From Chloroflexota bacterium (lineage in GTDB: Bacteria; Chloroflexota; Anaerolineae; Aggregatilineales; Phototrophicaceae), in NCBI GenBank assembly GCA_020161935.1, contig JAIUNI010000001.1:682001-746000 (forward strand): a stretch of 64,000 bases of DNA, written 5' to 3'. The notes beneath the pieces were generated by a model. The model was given only the letters and a program-made list of their open reading frames with translations. It made no database searches and had not been told where the DNA came from. The translations under genes and the position numbers were made by a program. The first letter of the stretch is position 1, and every line of letters begins with the position of its first letter. Positions 28,079-37,571 of the stretch are shown piece after piece.

Positions 28079-28156
28079 ATGAACAGCCACAAGAATTTCG
28101 CAACTGTCATTAGCCTTATTAGCCTTCTTGTACTCGTAATTACCAACGGGTTATAA
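28079..28156 (+). CDS. ilvL: Branched-chain amino acid leader peptide (attenuation)
   Basis: A 25-codon open frame too short for routine gene finding. Residues 10-21 read VISLISLLVLVI, so ten of twelve are Ile, Leu or Val. It lies between the candidate promoter (28016) and a perfect intrinsic terminator (28195-28220), upstream of ilvE and the rest of the ilv-leu genes. The composition and placement match ribosome-mediated attenuator leaders such as ilvL and leuL of enterobacteria (established mechanism). The ribosome site is weak (GGTCAGTG). No homologue was searched; the function is inferred from codon content and the competing RNA structures. Confidence 0.8.
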   Translation: MNSHKNFATVISLISLLVLVITNGL

Positions 28157-28210
28157 CGGCTTGGGCGCTGACTAAAATCGAAAGTGATAACAGTAAAGCC
28201 CCCCAAGCCG
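28157..28210 (+). promoter_or_regulatory. Candidate antiterminator of the ilv attenuator
   Basis: CGGCTTGGG (28157-28165), starting one base past the leader stop, is exactly complementary to CCCAAGCCG (28202-28210). The latter overlaps the 3' part of the terminator's first arm, all its loop and the first base of its second arm, so the two structures exclude each other. Confidence 0.7.
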
Positions 28211-28220
28211 GGGGCTTTTT
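28195..28220 (+). terminator. Attenuator terminator of the ilv leader
   Basis: AAAGCCCCC (28195-28203) pairs with GGGGGCTTT (28210-28218) around CAAGCC, continuing into a T-run. It is the only strong terminator between argH and ilvE besides 28380-28430. Confidence 0.88.
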
Positions 28221-28241
28221 GTTTCAGATAACAGAGTGAGT

Positions 28242-28412
28242 ATGATGATGTCGTTTCAAAGTAGATCAACACGTTTTATGGCTCAACCGACCGCACAAAT
28301 GGGTCAGGCAGCGCGCCGTGCCTCGTGTGGCTCGACTGCGAGTATGAGCCAGCGTCATACTCAAACCCAAGTGGACAATACGCTTTCCAGCGTTCAAACG
28401 GAAATTCCGTGA
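28242..28412 (+). other. 56-codon open frame before ilvE, uncertain
   Basis: Starts with three ATG codons after GAGTGAG and ends inside the second hairpin upstream of ilvE. The product is rich in Ser, Gln, Thr and Ala and not in branched-chain residues. It contains a perfect 8-bp palindrome GAGTATGA/TCATACTC (28340-28347 and 28355-28362). It may be a second leader frame or chance. Confidence 0.25.
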
Positions 28413-28430
28413 ATACTGGGAAGCGTTTTT
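28380..28430 (+). terminator. Second terminator-like compound hairpin upstream of ilvE
   Basis: ACGCTTTCCAG (28380-28390) pairs with CTGGGAAGCGT (28416-28426) with one G-T, followed by TTTTATTTT. Inside is ACGG/CCGT (28398-28401 and 28407-28410). An alternative local stem ACGCT-TTCC-AGCGT (28380-28393) would block it. Confidence 0.6.
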
Positions 28431-28451
28431 ATTTTAAATGGAGAGATGACA

Positions 28452-29390
28452 ATGCCCGCTGAATATATCTGGAAAAATGGTGAACTTGTCGCGTGGAAGG
28501 ATGCAACCGTCCATGTTATGACTCACGCTTTACACTACGGCTCAAGTGTATTTGAAGGTGTACGGGCATATTCAACCCCTCAAGGGCCAGCGGTATTCCG
28601 CTTACAACCGCATACCCACCGTTTGTTCAACTCGGCCAAAATTTCGCGTATGGAAGTGCCGTTTACCGAGGAACAAATCAATAACGCGATTATTGAAACC
28701 ATCAGCCGCAACGGTCACGAAGCCTGTTATGTGCGTCCGCTGCTGTTCCGTGGTTCAAACGCGCTGGGTGTAGAAGGCCGCAAGAACCCCACTGAAGCGG
28801 TCATCATTACGATGGAATGGGGCAAATACCTCGGCGCAGAAGCCATCGAACAGGGTGTTGATGTACAGGTCAGCTCGTGGCGGCGTATGGCTCCCGATAC
28901 CGGTTCGTCGCTTGCTAAAATCGGTGGGCAGTATGTGAACAGCCAGTTCATCAGTATGGAAGCGCACGACAACGGCTTCAGTGAAGGCATCGCGCTGGAC
29001 TATAACGGTACGGTGAGCGAGGGTGCTGGCGAGAACATATTTGTTGTCATGAACGGGGTTGTTTATACCCCCGGCGGCGGCTCATCCATTCTGATGGGGA
29101 TCACCCGCGATACTATATTGACGCTGCTGAAGGATCAAGGTGTTGAAGTCCGCTTCGAAACCATCTCGCGTGATATGTTGTACATCGCTGATGAAATTTT
29201 CTTCACGGGTACTGCCGCTGAAGTTACGCCTGTACGTTCCGTAGATCGTTTGCAGGTCGGCGAAGGCAAACGTGGGCCGATTACCAAAGCGGTTCAAGAT
29301 GAATTTTTCGCGATTACCTCTGGCGAACAGCCAGATCGTTACGGTTGGTTGACCCCTGTGCGGCAAGCAGAACCCGCCAGCGGTGACTAA
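28452..29390 (+). CDS. ilvE: Branched-chain amino acid aminotransferase
   Basis: PLP-dependent last step of Ile, Leu and Val synthesis; 312 aa. The ATG at 28452 is favoured over the one at 28446 because GGAGAG at 28440-28445 would touch the earlier codon. Fold-type IV features are visible: IWKNGELVAWKDATVHVMTHALHYG, then FEGVRAY; the PLP Lys in SSLAKIGGQYVNSQF; and GENIFVVMNGVVYTP. The substrate carboxylate loop FTGTAAEVTPVRSVD is present. First structural gene after the attenuator. Confidence 0.95.
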   Translation: MPAEYIWKNGELVAWKDATVHVMTHALHYGSSVFEGVRAYSTPQGPAVFRLQPHTHRLFNSAKISRMEVPFTEEQINNAIIETISRNGHEACYVRPLLFRGSNALGVEGRKNPTEAVIITMEWGKYLGAEAIEQGVDVQVSSWRRMAPDTGSSLAKIGGQYVNSQFISMEAHDNGFSEGIALDYNGTVSEGAGENIFVVMNGVVYTPGGGSSILMGITRDTILTLLKDQGVEVRFETISRDMLYIADEIFFTGTAAEVTPVRSVDRLQVGEGKRGPITKAVQDEFFAITSGEQPDRYGWLTPVRQAEPASGD

Positions 29391-29444
29391 TTAAGCCAGA
29401 TTATTAACGCAGAAGGCGTAAGCCGGAGTGAGGAGATCGAAATA

Positions 29445-31148
29445 ATGAAATTAACTGGCGCTCAGATTGTGATGGAATGTTTGATCCGTGAAGGGGTGGA
29501 TGTCATCTTTGGCTATCCGGGTGGCGCAATTTTGCCGACCTACGATGCCATGACCCAATATCCACAAATTCGGCATGTGCTGGTACGCCATGAACAGGGC
29601 GCATCGCACATGGCAGATGGTTACGCACGTGCAACCGGTAGAGTTGGCGTGGCGATTGCGACCAGCGGCCCCGGTGCGACCAACTTGGTAACCGGTATCG
29701 CTACCGCAATGATGGATTCGTCGCCCATCGTGTGTATCACAGGGCAGGTGTCGCGTGGTGCAATCGGCTCGGATGCCTTCCAAGAATGCGACATTACCGG
29801 TATCACCATCCCGATCACCAAGCACAACTACTTGGTCACCGATGTGGATGATTTGGCCTACATCGTCAAGGAAGCCTTCCATATCGCTCGTACGGGTCGT
29901 CCCGGCCCAGTGCTGATCGATATACCGAAGGATATTCAGAACGCGCTGACCGAGTTTGTTTACCCCGAACACGAAATCGAGCTGCGTGGTTATCGCCCTG
30001 CGAACCGTGCCAGCAACGAGCAAATTGAAGATGCCTTGGAACTCATCAAGAATGCCAAGAAGCCGGTTATTCTGGCTGGGCACGGTGTTACGATGTCCGG
30101 CGCTTCGAAGGAATTGCAGGAATTGGCGGAACGCGCCCAAATCCCCGTAACCCTAACGCTGCTCGGCAAAGGTGCGCTGCCCGAAAACCATCCGTTGACT
30201 GTCGGTATGATGGGTATGCACGGGGCGGCAGCCTGTAACTTCGCCATCCAAGAAGCAGATTTGCTAATCGCTCTCGGTATGCGTTTCGACGACCGTGTAA
30301 CCGGTAACTTAAAGACCTATTCGCCCAATTCTAAGAAAATCCATGTCGATATTGATCCCTCGGAAATCAATAAGAATGTGCGAGTGGATGTGGGTATCGC
30401 TGGCGACCTCAAGACCGTACTCCAGCAGTTGCTACCGGATTTGAAGTCACAGAAGCATGGGGAGTGGATCGCGAAAATTCGCGAGTGGCAAGAGGACGGC
30501 GACGAACGTGATATCTTGCATCACACCAGTAAAGATCAGCTCTTAGGCGCACAGGTGATTAACGATCTTTGGAAGTTCACCGGAGGGAATGCGATCACAG
30601 TCAGCGATGTGGGGCAGCATCAGATGTTGGAAGCGCAGTACTATCCACATCAGCGCCCCGCCACAATGCTCACCAGCGGCGGCCTCGGCACGATGGGCTT
30701 CGGTTTCCCGGCAGCCATTGGCGCGAAGTTCGGCAAGCCGGAGGAAGATGTGTGGGCAATTGTCGGTGACGGCGGTTTCCAGATGACCTTGTGTGAACTG
30801 GCGACAGCCCAGCAAGAGAACATCAAGGTCAATATCGCGATTTTGAATAACGGCTTCCTCGGTATGGTGCGCCAGTGGCAAGAGTTCTTTTACGAGGAAC
30901 GCTATCACGCGACCCCCATGTTCAATCCTGACTTTGTGGCACTGGCTCAGGCTTACGGTATCCCCGCGATGCGTGTCACCAGCCGCGACCAGATGGAGGA
31001 GTCTGTGAATTTTGCGCGTAACCATGCAGGAACCGTGTTGATCGAGTATGTGATCGAGAAGGAAGAAATCGTTTACCCGATGGTTCCCGCAGGTGCTGAT
31101 CTCCATAATATGATACGCCGTCCAAAACCGGGTGAGGTGCAAGCATGA
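29445..31148 (+). CDS. ilvB: Acetolactate synthase, large (catalytic) subunit
   Basis: Thiamine-diphosphate enzyme condensing pyruvate with pyruvate or 2-ketobutyrate; 567 aa. The activating Glu lies in VRHEQGASHMADGYARATG. The ThDP/Mg motif is VGDGGFQMTLCELATAQQENIKVNIAILNN in overall form, with GDG and the downstream NN. FGYPGGAILPTYD is the typical N terminus. Full length with FAD-domain core. Its last codons overlap the ilvN ATG by four bases, so the two subunits are co-translated. Confidence 0.97.
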   Translation: MKLTGAQIVMECLIREGVDVIFGYPGGAILPTYDAMTQYPQIRHVLVRHEQGASHMADGYARATGRVGVAIATSGPGATNLVTGIATAMMDSSPIVCITGQVSRGAIGSDAFQECDITGITIPITKHNYLVTDVDDLAYIVKEAFHIARTGRPGPVLIDIPKDIQNALTEFVYPEHEIELRGYRPANRASNEQIEDALELIKNAKKPVILAGHGVTMSGASKELQELAERAQIPVTLTLLGKGALPENHPLTVGMMGMHGAAACNFAIQEADLLIALGMRFDDRVTGNLKTYSPNSKKIHVDIDPSEINKNVRVDVGIAGDLKTVLQQLLPDLKSQKHGEWIAKIREWQEDGDERDILHHTSKDQLLGAQVINDLWKFTGGNAITVSDVGQHQMLEAQYYPHQRPATMLTSGGLGTMGFGFPAAIGAKFGKPEEDVWAIVGDGGFQMTLCELATAQQENIKVNIAILNNGFLGMVRQWQEFFYEERYHATPMFNPDFVALAQAYGIPAMRVTSRDQMEESVNFARNHAGTVLIEYVIEKEEIVYPMVPAGADLHNMIRRPKPGEVQA

Positions 31149-31720
31149 TAGACAAACCGAACACAAACAAGCAAATTTTGGTGGCGCTGGTCGAAAACCT
31201 GCCGGGTGTCCTCAACCGCGTCGTCAGTATGATGCGCCGTCGCAATTTCAACATCGACAGCTTGACCGTTGGCCGTACCCATAACCCGAATCTCTCGCGC
31301 ATGACCATCGTGGTCGATGCCGAGAAGGGTAATGGTCGCCGTATCGCTGCCAACTTGTTTAAGCTGGTCAATGTGCTGGATGTCAAACTCATCTCGGAAG
31401 AACCATTCGTCAGCCGCGACTTGGCACTCATTAAGGTGCGAACAGACGATGTTGACTCACGCAATGGTGTGACCGAGATTTGCGACCGTTATCCGGCGCG
31501 TATTGTCGATATTGGCCCGAAGGTCGCCATCATCGAAATCACCGCGCAGGAAAGCATCGTCGAATCCCTGATCGCCGAATTAGAACCAATCGGCATTATG
31601 GAAATGGTTCGTACCGGTGTCGTCGCGATGGGGCGTGGCATTCGTATTCTAGACAGTGATTACGAGCCGATCATCAATGTGCCGATTGCCAACAGTAACT
31701 TGGATGCAACCGGCGTGTAA
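31145..31720 (+). CDS. ilvN: Acetolactate synthase, small (regulatory) subunit
   Basis: Valine-sensing subunit that activates IlvB and confers feedback inhibition; 191 aa. The N-terminal ACT domain reads LVALVENLPGVLNRVVSMMRRRNFNIDSLTVG, with the valine-site Asn of the first turn in family alignments. A second ACT-like half (FVSRDLALIKVRTD, then IVDIGPKVAIIEITA) follows. It starts at the ATGA overlap with ilvB. Confidence 0.96.
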   Translation: MIDKPNTNKQILVALVENLPGVLNRVVSMMRRRNFNIDSLTVGRTHNPNLSRMTIVVDAEKGNGRRIAANLFKLVNVLDVKLISEEPFVSRDLALIKVRTDDVDSRNGVTEICDRYPARIVDIGPKVAIIEITAQESIVESLIAELEPIGIMEMVRTGVVAMGRGIRILDSDYEPIINVPIANSNLDATGV

Positions 31721-31758
31721 TTGATGCATATAGAGAAGTAGGAAAAGAAACGGGAATA

Positions 31759-32526
31759 ATGATGCAGGATGTAAAGGCTTCGGTTCAGCAGCAGTTTGGT
31801 CAAGTCGCCGTCAATTATGCCACTAGCACCGTTCATGCCTCCGGTGAAGACCTCACCCGCATGGTGCAGTTGGCAGAACTTACAGGCCATGAACAGGTGA
31901 TGGATGCCGGTTGTGGGGCAGGGCACACAGCCCTTGCTTTCGCGCCGAAGGTAGCGCATGTCATCGCCTATGACCTTACTGCAACCATGCTTGATCAGGT
32001 GCAGCGCCTTGCGTCCGAGCGTCAAATAACGAACTTGACCACCGAGCAAGGGGATGTTGAATATCTGCCATTTGATGACGAGAGCTTTGATCGCGTCGTA
32101 TCCCGCTATAGCGCCCATCATTGGCCTCATCCAGCGAAAGCGTTGGCGGAGTTCAAACGGGTACTCAAGCCCGGTGGTCAGTTCATTCTGAGCGATATTG
32201 TCGCGGTAGAAGACCCGACATTGGATACCTTCTTGCAGACGATTGAACTGCTGCGCGACCCATCGCATGTGCGCGACCATAGCATTTCGCAGTGGCAGCG
32301 CATGTTTACCGACACGGATTTCACGTTCGAGATCTTGTTTACATGGGATTTGCCGTTGGATTTTGATGCGTGGGTCAAGCGTATCGCCACGCCCGCACTC
32401 AACATCAGTATGCTGAAAATCCTGTTTGATGGTGCGCCAAGCGAAGTGCGCGATGCGATGGATGTACAGCCGAATTATCGGTTCCAGATCCCCGGTGCGT
32501 TGTTTCGGGGGCGGCGAAACGCCTAA
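31759..32526 (+). CDS. Class I SAM-dependent methyltransferase within the ilv genes
   Basis: UbiE/MenG-like methyltransferase of 255 aa. The SAM site is visible: MDAGCGAGHTALAFAPKV (motif I), YDLTATMLDQV (acidic end of beta-2), GDVEYLPFDDESFDRVVSRY (motif II-III) and LKPGGQFILSD. The second half (DLPLDFDAWVKRIATP) resembles bacterial YcgJ-type enzymes of unknown substrate. It is placed between ilvN and ilvC with short gaps, so it is likely cotranscribed with branched-chain synthesis although no methylation is needed in that pathway. Start may be the first or second of two adjacent ATGs. Confidence 0.85.
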   Translation: MMQDVKASVQQQFGQVAVNYATSTVHASGEDLTRMVQLAELTGHEQVMDAGCGAGHTALAFAPKVAHVIAYDLTATMLDQVQRLASERQITNLTTEQGDVEYLPFDDESFDRVVSRYSAHHWPHPAKALAEFKRVLKPGGQFILSDIVAVEDPTLDTFLQTIELLRDPSHVRDHSISQWQRMFTDTDFTFEILFTWDLPLDFDAWVKRIATPALNISMLKILFDGAPSEVRDAMDVQPNYRFQIPGALFRGRRNA

Positions 32527-32619
32527 GATTGGTTACAATTACGGCATATTGATGAGCCTGTTGGGGTTCATTTTAAGCGAAAAGGGTAGTTACCCTTATA
32601 TACGGAGAGATGGATTTAA

Positions 32620-33642
<1,023 letters not shown>

Positions 33643-33713
33643 TTGGGTCGAATGTATTCTGTATGAACCATGTTCAAACACCATTTCATAAACTCAGTAT
33701 AGGGATGAACCAC

Positions 33714-33779
33714 ATGGATGATCGTGATGGTGTAGTACGCGAAAGGGGGTGGTCCTATGCCCGAAGATGGCCTTGCTGA
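33714..33779 (+). other. Possible 21-codon leader frame upstream of leuA
   Basis: An ATG frame ending at a TGA, with product core RERGWSYARRWPC. Just after the stop is a small hairpin CTTAC-GACA-GTAAG (33781-33794). It is not enriched in Leu, so ordinary leucine attenuation is not supported. Given as an open question. Confidence 0.2.
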
Positions 33780-33836
33780 CCTTACGACAGTAAGCATTTA
33801 CTCGCACACTTTATATAACAAAAGGATCACCCGAAC

Positions 33837-35453
33837 ATGGCTATTCAAATAGATGAAAATCTGGTACGCGTATTTGATACAACCTTGCGCGATGGCGAGC
33901 AAAGCCCCGGCGCAACCCTGAGCAGCGCCGAGAAGTTGGAGATTGCTCGCCAACTGGCAAACCTCGGTGTCGATATTATCGAAGCGGGCTTTCCCGCCGC
34001 CTCGCCGGACGATCTCGCGGCTGTCCAGCGTATCGCTCAAGAAGTCGGTACTGCCAACGGCCCTGTAATCTGCGGCCTCGCCCGCGCCCGCGAAAAAGAT
34101 ATTCTGACTTGTTGGGAAGGGGTGAAGCCCGCAGCGAAACCTCGTATCCATACCTTCCTCGGTATGTCCGATATTCACCTCAAGCACATCAGCAACATCA
34201 GCCGTGCCGAAGGTCTAAAGATCGTGCGCGATGGTGTATCGCTGGCGCGTAGTCTGTGTCCCGATGTCGAGTTTAGCCCGATGGATGCTGGACGCGCGGA
34301 ACTGCAATACCTCGTCGAAGCCTGTGCGGTCGCCATCGAATCCGGTGCGACCACCCTCAACATCCCAGATACTGTCGGGTACGTCACCCCAGAGGAATGG
34401 GGCGAGTTCATGAGTAACTTGATTGCCGAAACCCCCGGTGGTGGCCCCGGCAGTGGTGTCACATGGTCAGTCCACTGCCACAACGACCTCGGCTTGGCGA
34501 CTGCCAACTCCCTCGCTGGTATTTTGGCCGGTGCGCGTCAGGTTGAAGTGACCATTAACGGCATCGGCGAACGCGCGGGTAACACCAGCCTCGAAGAAGT
34601 CGTGATGGCGATTCACACCCGTTCCAAGTTCTACAGCTTGCGGACGAACATCAACACCCGCGAAATCATGAAGACCAGCCGTTTGGTCAGCAATTACACG
34701 GGGATGCACGTTCAGCCCAACAAAGCCATCGTTGGGGCGAATGCCTTTGCTCACGAAGCGGGTATCCATCAAGATGGTATGTTGAAGAACGCCACCACCT
34801 TTGAGATCATGACCCCCGAAACGGTGGGTTTGGTACATAGCCGCTTGGTTCTGGGCAAGCACAGTGGTCGCCACGCTCTGAAGGTGCGGTTGGATGAACT
34901 AGGTTATAAAGTTGACGGCGACGCGCTGAATCAAGTGTTTGCCCGCTTCAAGGACTTGGCCGACGCGAAAAAGACCGTCACCGATGCCGATTTGGAAGCA
35001 TTGATCGCTGACGAATTCCACGGGCCGGAAGAAATTTTCAGCCTCATCGATATTCAAGTGACCTGCGGCACGATGGGAATGCCCACCGCCACTGCCAAAG
35101 TGCGTAACGCCGTTGGTGAAGAAGCGATTGTCGCCGCCGTAGGCACAGGCCCGGTTGATGCCTGCTTCCGTGCGGTGGATTTGGTCGTAAAGTCGCCCAA
35201 CCGCTTGATCGAATACAGCGTCCACAGCGTCACCGAAGGTATCGATGCCCTTGGTGAAGTGACCGTGCGTATTGCGCCAAATGGTGAAGATAAACGCTCA
35301 TTTGGTGGCTATGGCGCGGATGATGACATCATTGTTGCCAGCGTGAAAGCCTATCTCGCCGCCCTCAACCGTATGGTCGCCGTATTGGGAATGGCAGGAC
35401 AAAAACCGGAAGGGCAGGTTTCGGAAGTGGGTATCCAATCCGAGACAAAATAG
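33837..35453 (+). CDS. leuA: 2-isopropylmalate synthase
   Basis: Condenses acetyl-CoA with 2-ketoisovalerate, the first leucine-specific step; 538 aa. The barrel begins [20 protein letters not shown] with the metal-binding Asp and the catalytic Arg. [17 protein letters not shown] carries the His ligands, and [17 protein letters not shown] is typical. The C-terminal LeuA regulatory domain (about 390-515) ends with [19 protein letters not shown], the leucine-binding type. AAAGGA precedes the ATG. A 190-bp gap after ilvC may hold a separate promoter. Confidence 0.96.
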   Translation: MAIQIDENLVRVFDTTLRDGEQSPGATLSSAEKLEIARQLANLGVDIIEAGFPAASPDDLAAVQRIAQEVGTANGPVICGLARAREKDILTCWEGVKPAAKPRIHTFLGMSDIHLKHISNISRAEGLKIVRDGVSLARSLCPDVEFSPMDAGRAELQYLVEACAVAIESGATTLNIPDTVGYVTPEEWGEFMSNLIAETPGGGPGSGVTWSVHCHNDLGLATANSLAGILAGARQVEVTINGIGERAGNTSLEEVVMAIHTRSKFYSLRTNINTREIMKTSRLVSNYTGMHVQPNKAIVGANAFAHEAGIHQDGMLKNATTFEIMTPETVGLVHSRLVLGKHSGRHALKVRLDELGYKVDGDALNQVFARFKDLADAKKTVTDADLEALIADEFHGPEEIFSLIDIQVTCGTMGMPTATAKVRNAVGEEAIVAAVGTGPVDACFRAVDLVVKSPNRLIEYSVHSVTEGIDALGEVTVRIAPNGEDKRSFGGYGADDDIIVASVKAYLAALNRMVAVLGMAGQKPEGQVSEVGIQSETK

Positions 35454-35520
35454 ATTGTAAAAGCACGCTGGAAAATGCGACTAACACATCAGTGAGTTGT
35501 AGAGTTTAACGAGTGAAGAT

Positions 35521-36945
35521 ATGAGTAAACCACGTACCCTTTTCGAAAAAGTGTGGGATAACCACATTGTCCGCCCGCAAACGCCGGACACACCCGCTGT
35601 TTTGTATATCGACCTGCATCTCGTGCATGAAGTCACCTCGCCGCAGGCATTTACTGTCTTGCGCGAGCGTGGCCTCAAAGTGCGCCGTCCTGACCGCACG
35701 ATGGCGACGATGGATCACAGCACACCGACCACACCGCGTAATGCGCTCGGCATCATCCCCGTGACTGACCCGATGGCTTCCGCGCAGTTGGATGTCATGC
35801 GGAAAAATTGCGCTGACTTCGGCATTCCGCTGTACGATCTTGGCACATCCAATCAAGGGATCGTCCATGTCATCGGGCCGGAGCAGGGGTTAACCCAACC
35901 CGGTATGACCATCGTTTGCGGCGACAGCCACACCAGCACGCATGGCGCGTTCGGTGCGCTGGCGTTCGGTATTGGTACAAGTGAAGTGTCGCACGTCTTA
36001 GCGACCCAATGCTTGCTCCAGAGCAAACCGAAGACGATGGCCGTTCGTGTGAATGGCACGCTTCACACCGGCGTGACCGCTAAGGACATCATCCTCGCGG
36101 TCATTGCCAAAATCGGTGTTGGGGGTGGTACTGGCTATGTGTTGGAATATATGGGTGATGCGTTGCGTTCCCTCAGCATGGAAGGCCGTATGACCATCTG
36201 CAATATGTCGATTGAAGGCGGTGCGCGCGCAGGTATGGTTGCTCCTGATGATACAACGTTCGAGTACGTTGCAGGTCGCCCTTATGCGCCGAAAGGTGCG
36301 GATTGGGATGCAGCCGTTGCGGGCTGGCGACAGTTGCCAACCGACGAAGGCGCAGCTTTTGACCATGAAGTTGTGCTCAATTCGCACGACCTGACACCGA
36401 TGATTACTTACGGCACAAACCCCGGAATGGGAATGCCGATTGCTGCCAATGTGCCTGATCCTGATAATTTGGCTGATTTCAGCGAAAAGATGGCGCTCGA
36501 TAAGGCGCTCAAGTATATGGATTTGCAACCGGGACAAAAACTTATAGGCAAACCTGTAGATGTGGTATTCGTTGGTAGCTGCACCAACAGCCGCATCTCC
36601 GACCTGCGTGAAGCTGCGCGTATGATTGACGGTCGTAAGGTTTCATCCAATGTTCGCATGATGGTCGTCCCCGGTTCGCAGCAGGTGAAGGCTCAAGCTG
36701 AAGCCGAAGGACTGCACGAAATTTTCAAGGCTGCCGGTGCGGAATGGCGCGAGGCTGGTTGCTCGATGTGCATCGCGATGAACGGGGATCAACTCCAACC
36801 CGGTCAATATGCCGTCAGCACGAGCAACCGTAACTTCGAGGGTCGTCAGGGTAAGGGCGGTCGCACGTTCCTCGCTAGTCCGCTGACCGCTGTCGCAACC
36901 GCTGTGAATGGTGTCATCACTGACCCCAGAGAGATGGTGAACTAA
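35521..36945 (+). CDS. leuC: 3-isopropylmalate dehydratase, large subunit
   Basis: Aconitase-type subunit with a 4Fe-4S cluster, isomerising 2- to 3-isopropylmalate; 474 aa. Cluster ligands are visible: Cys in [17 protein letters not shown] and two Cys in [36 protein letters not shown] and ATMDHSTPT are substrate-site signatures. It is the bacterial long form. It also serves the citramalate route started by CimA, and overlaps leuD by one base (TAATG). Confidence 0.97.
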   Translation: MSKPRTLFEKVWDNHIVRPQTPDTPAVLYIDLHLVHEVTSPQAFTVLRERGLKVRRPDRTMATMDHSTPTTPRNALGIIPVTDPMASAQLDVMRKNCADFGIPLYDLGTSNQGIVHVIGPEQGLTQPGMTIVCGDSHTSTHGAFGALAFGIGTSEVSHVLATQCLLQSKPKTMAVRVNGTLHTGVTAKDIILAVIAKIGVGGGTGYVLEYMGDALRSLSMEGRMTICNMSIEGGARAGMVAPDDTTFEYVAGRPYAPKGADWDAAVAGWRQLPTDEGAAFDHEVVLNSHDLTPMITYGTNPGMGMPIAANVPDPDNLADFSEKMALDKALKYMDLQPGQKLIGKPVDVVFVGSCTNSRISDLREAARMIDGRKVSSNVRMMVVPGSQQVKAQAEAEGLHEIFKAAGAEWREAGCSMCIAMNGDQLQPGQYAVSTSNRNFEGRQGKGGRTFLASPLTAVATAVNGVITDPREMVN

Positions 36946-37553
36946 TGGAACCGATTGGTAAATTTTCGGGCAGCATGGTCGCGCTGCCGAATAACGACAT
37001 CGATACCGACCAGATCATCCCTGCTCGCTACCTCAAGGTGACGGATAAGAATGGTTTGGGGCAGGCGTGTTTTTCCGACTGGCGCTATAACGAAGACGGC
37101 TCACCAAAGCCGGATTTCCCGCTGAATCAGCCTGAGTATAAGAACGCTCAGGTCTTAATTGGCGGTCATAACTTCGGCTGCGGCAGCTCCCGTGAACATG
37201 CGCCGTGGGCATTGATGGGCGCGGGCTTCAAAGCGGTCATCAGCACCTATTTTGCCGACATCTTCAAAGGTAATTCACTGAAGAACGGGTTGCTGCCGGT
37301 CATCGTGGATGAGCAAACGCATCAGCAGTTGATTAGCTTGGCGCAAGAAGACCCGACCGCGCAGGTAACAGTTGACCTTGAATCACAGCAGGTTATCCTG
37401 CCCGATGGTCGCACAGTCACCTTCCCGATTGATTCCTTTTCGCGCTATTGCCTCTTAAACGGTGTCGATCAGTTGGGGTTCTTGCTTGGCCTTGATTCCG
37501 ACGTGCAGCAGTACGAAAACACAAACGTAGGGCGCGTAGCTACAACCGCCTAG
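36945..37553 (+). CDS. leuD: 3-isopropylmalate dehydratase, small subunit
   Basis: Swivelling domain partner of LeuC; 202 aa, the bacterial length. NNDIDTDQIIPARYL and GHNFGCGSSREHAPWALMGAGFKAVIS are the substrate-specificity and active-site loops. It starts at the TAATG junction with leuC and is followed by cimA after 18 bp. Confidence 0.97.
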   Translation: MEPIGKFSGSMVALPNNDIDTDQIIPARYLKVTDKNGLGQACFSDWRYNEDGSPKPDFPLNQPEYKNAQVLIGGHNFGCGSSREHAPWALMGAGFKAVISTYFADIFKGNSLKNGLLPVIVDEQTHQQLISLAQEDPTAQVTVDLESQQVILPDGRTVTFPIDSFSRYCLLNGVDQLGFLLGLDSDVQQYENTNVGRVATTA

Positions 37554-37571
37554 TTCTAGGAAAATGCCGTT

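Noticed and set aside
33714..33836. T-box leader for leuA suggested by GGGGGTGGTCC
   Set aside because: It does not match the T-box consensus AGGGTGGNACCGCG and lacks the specifier arm and terminator layout.
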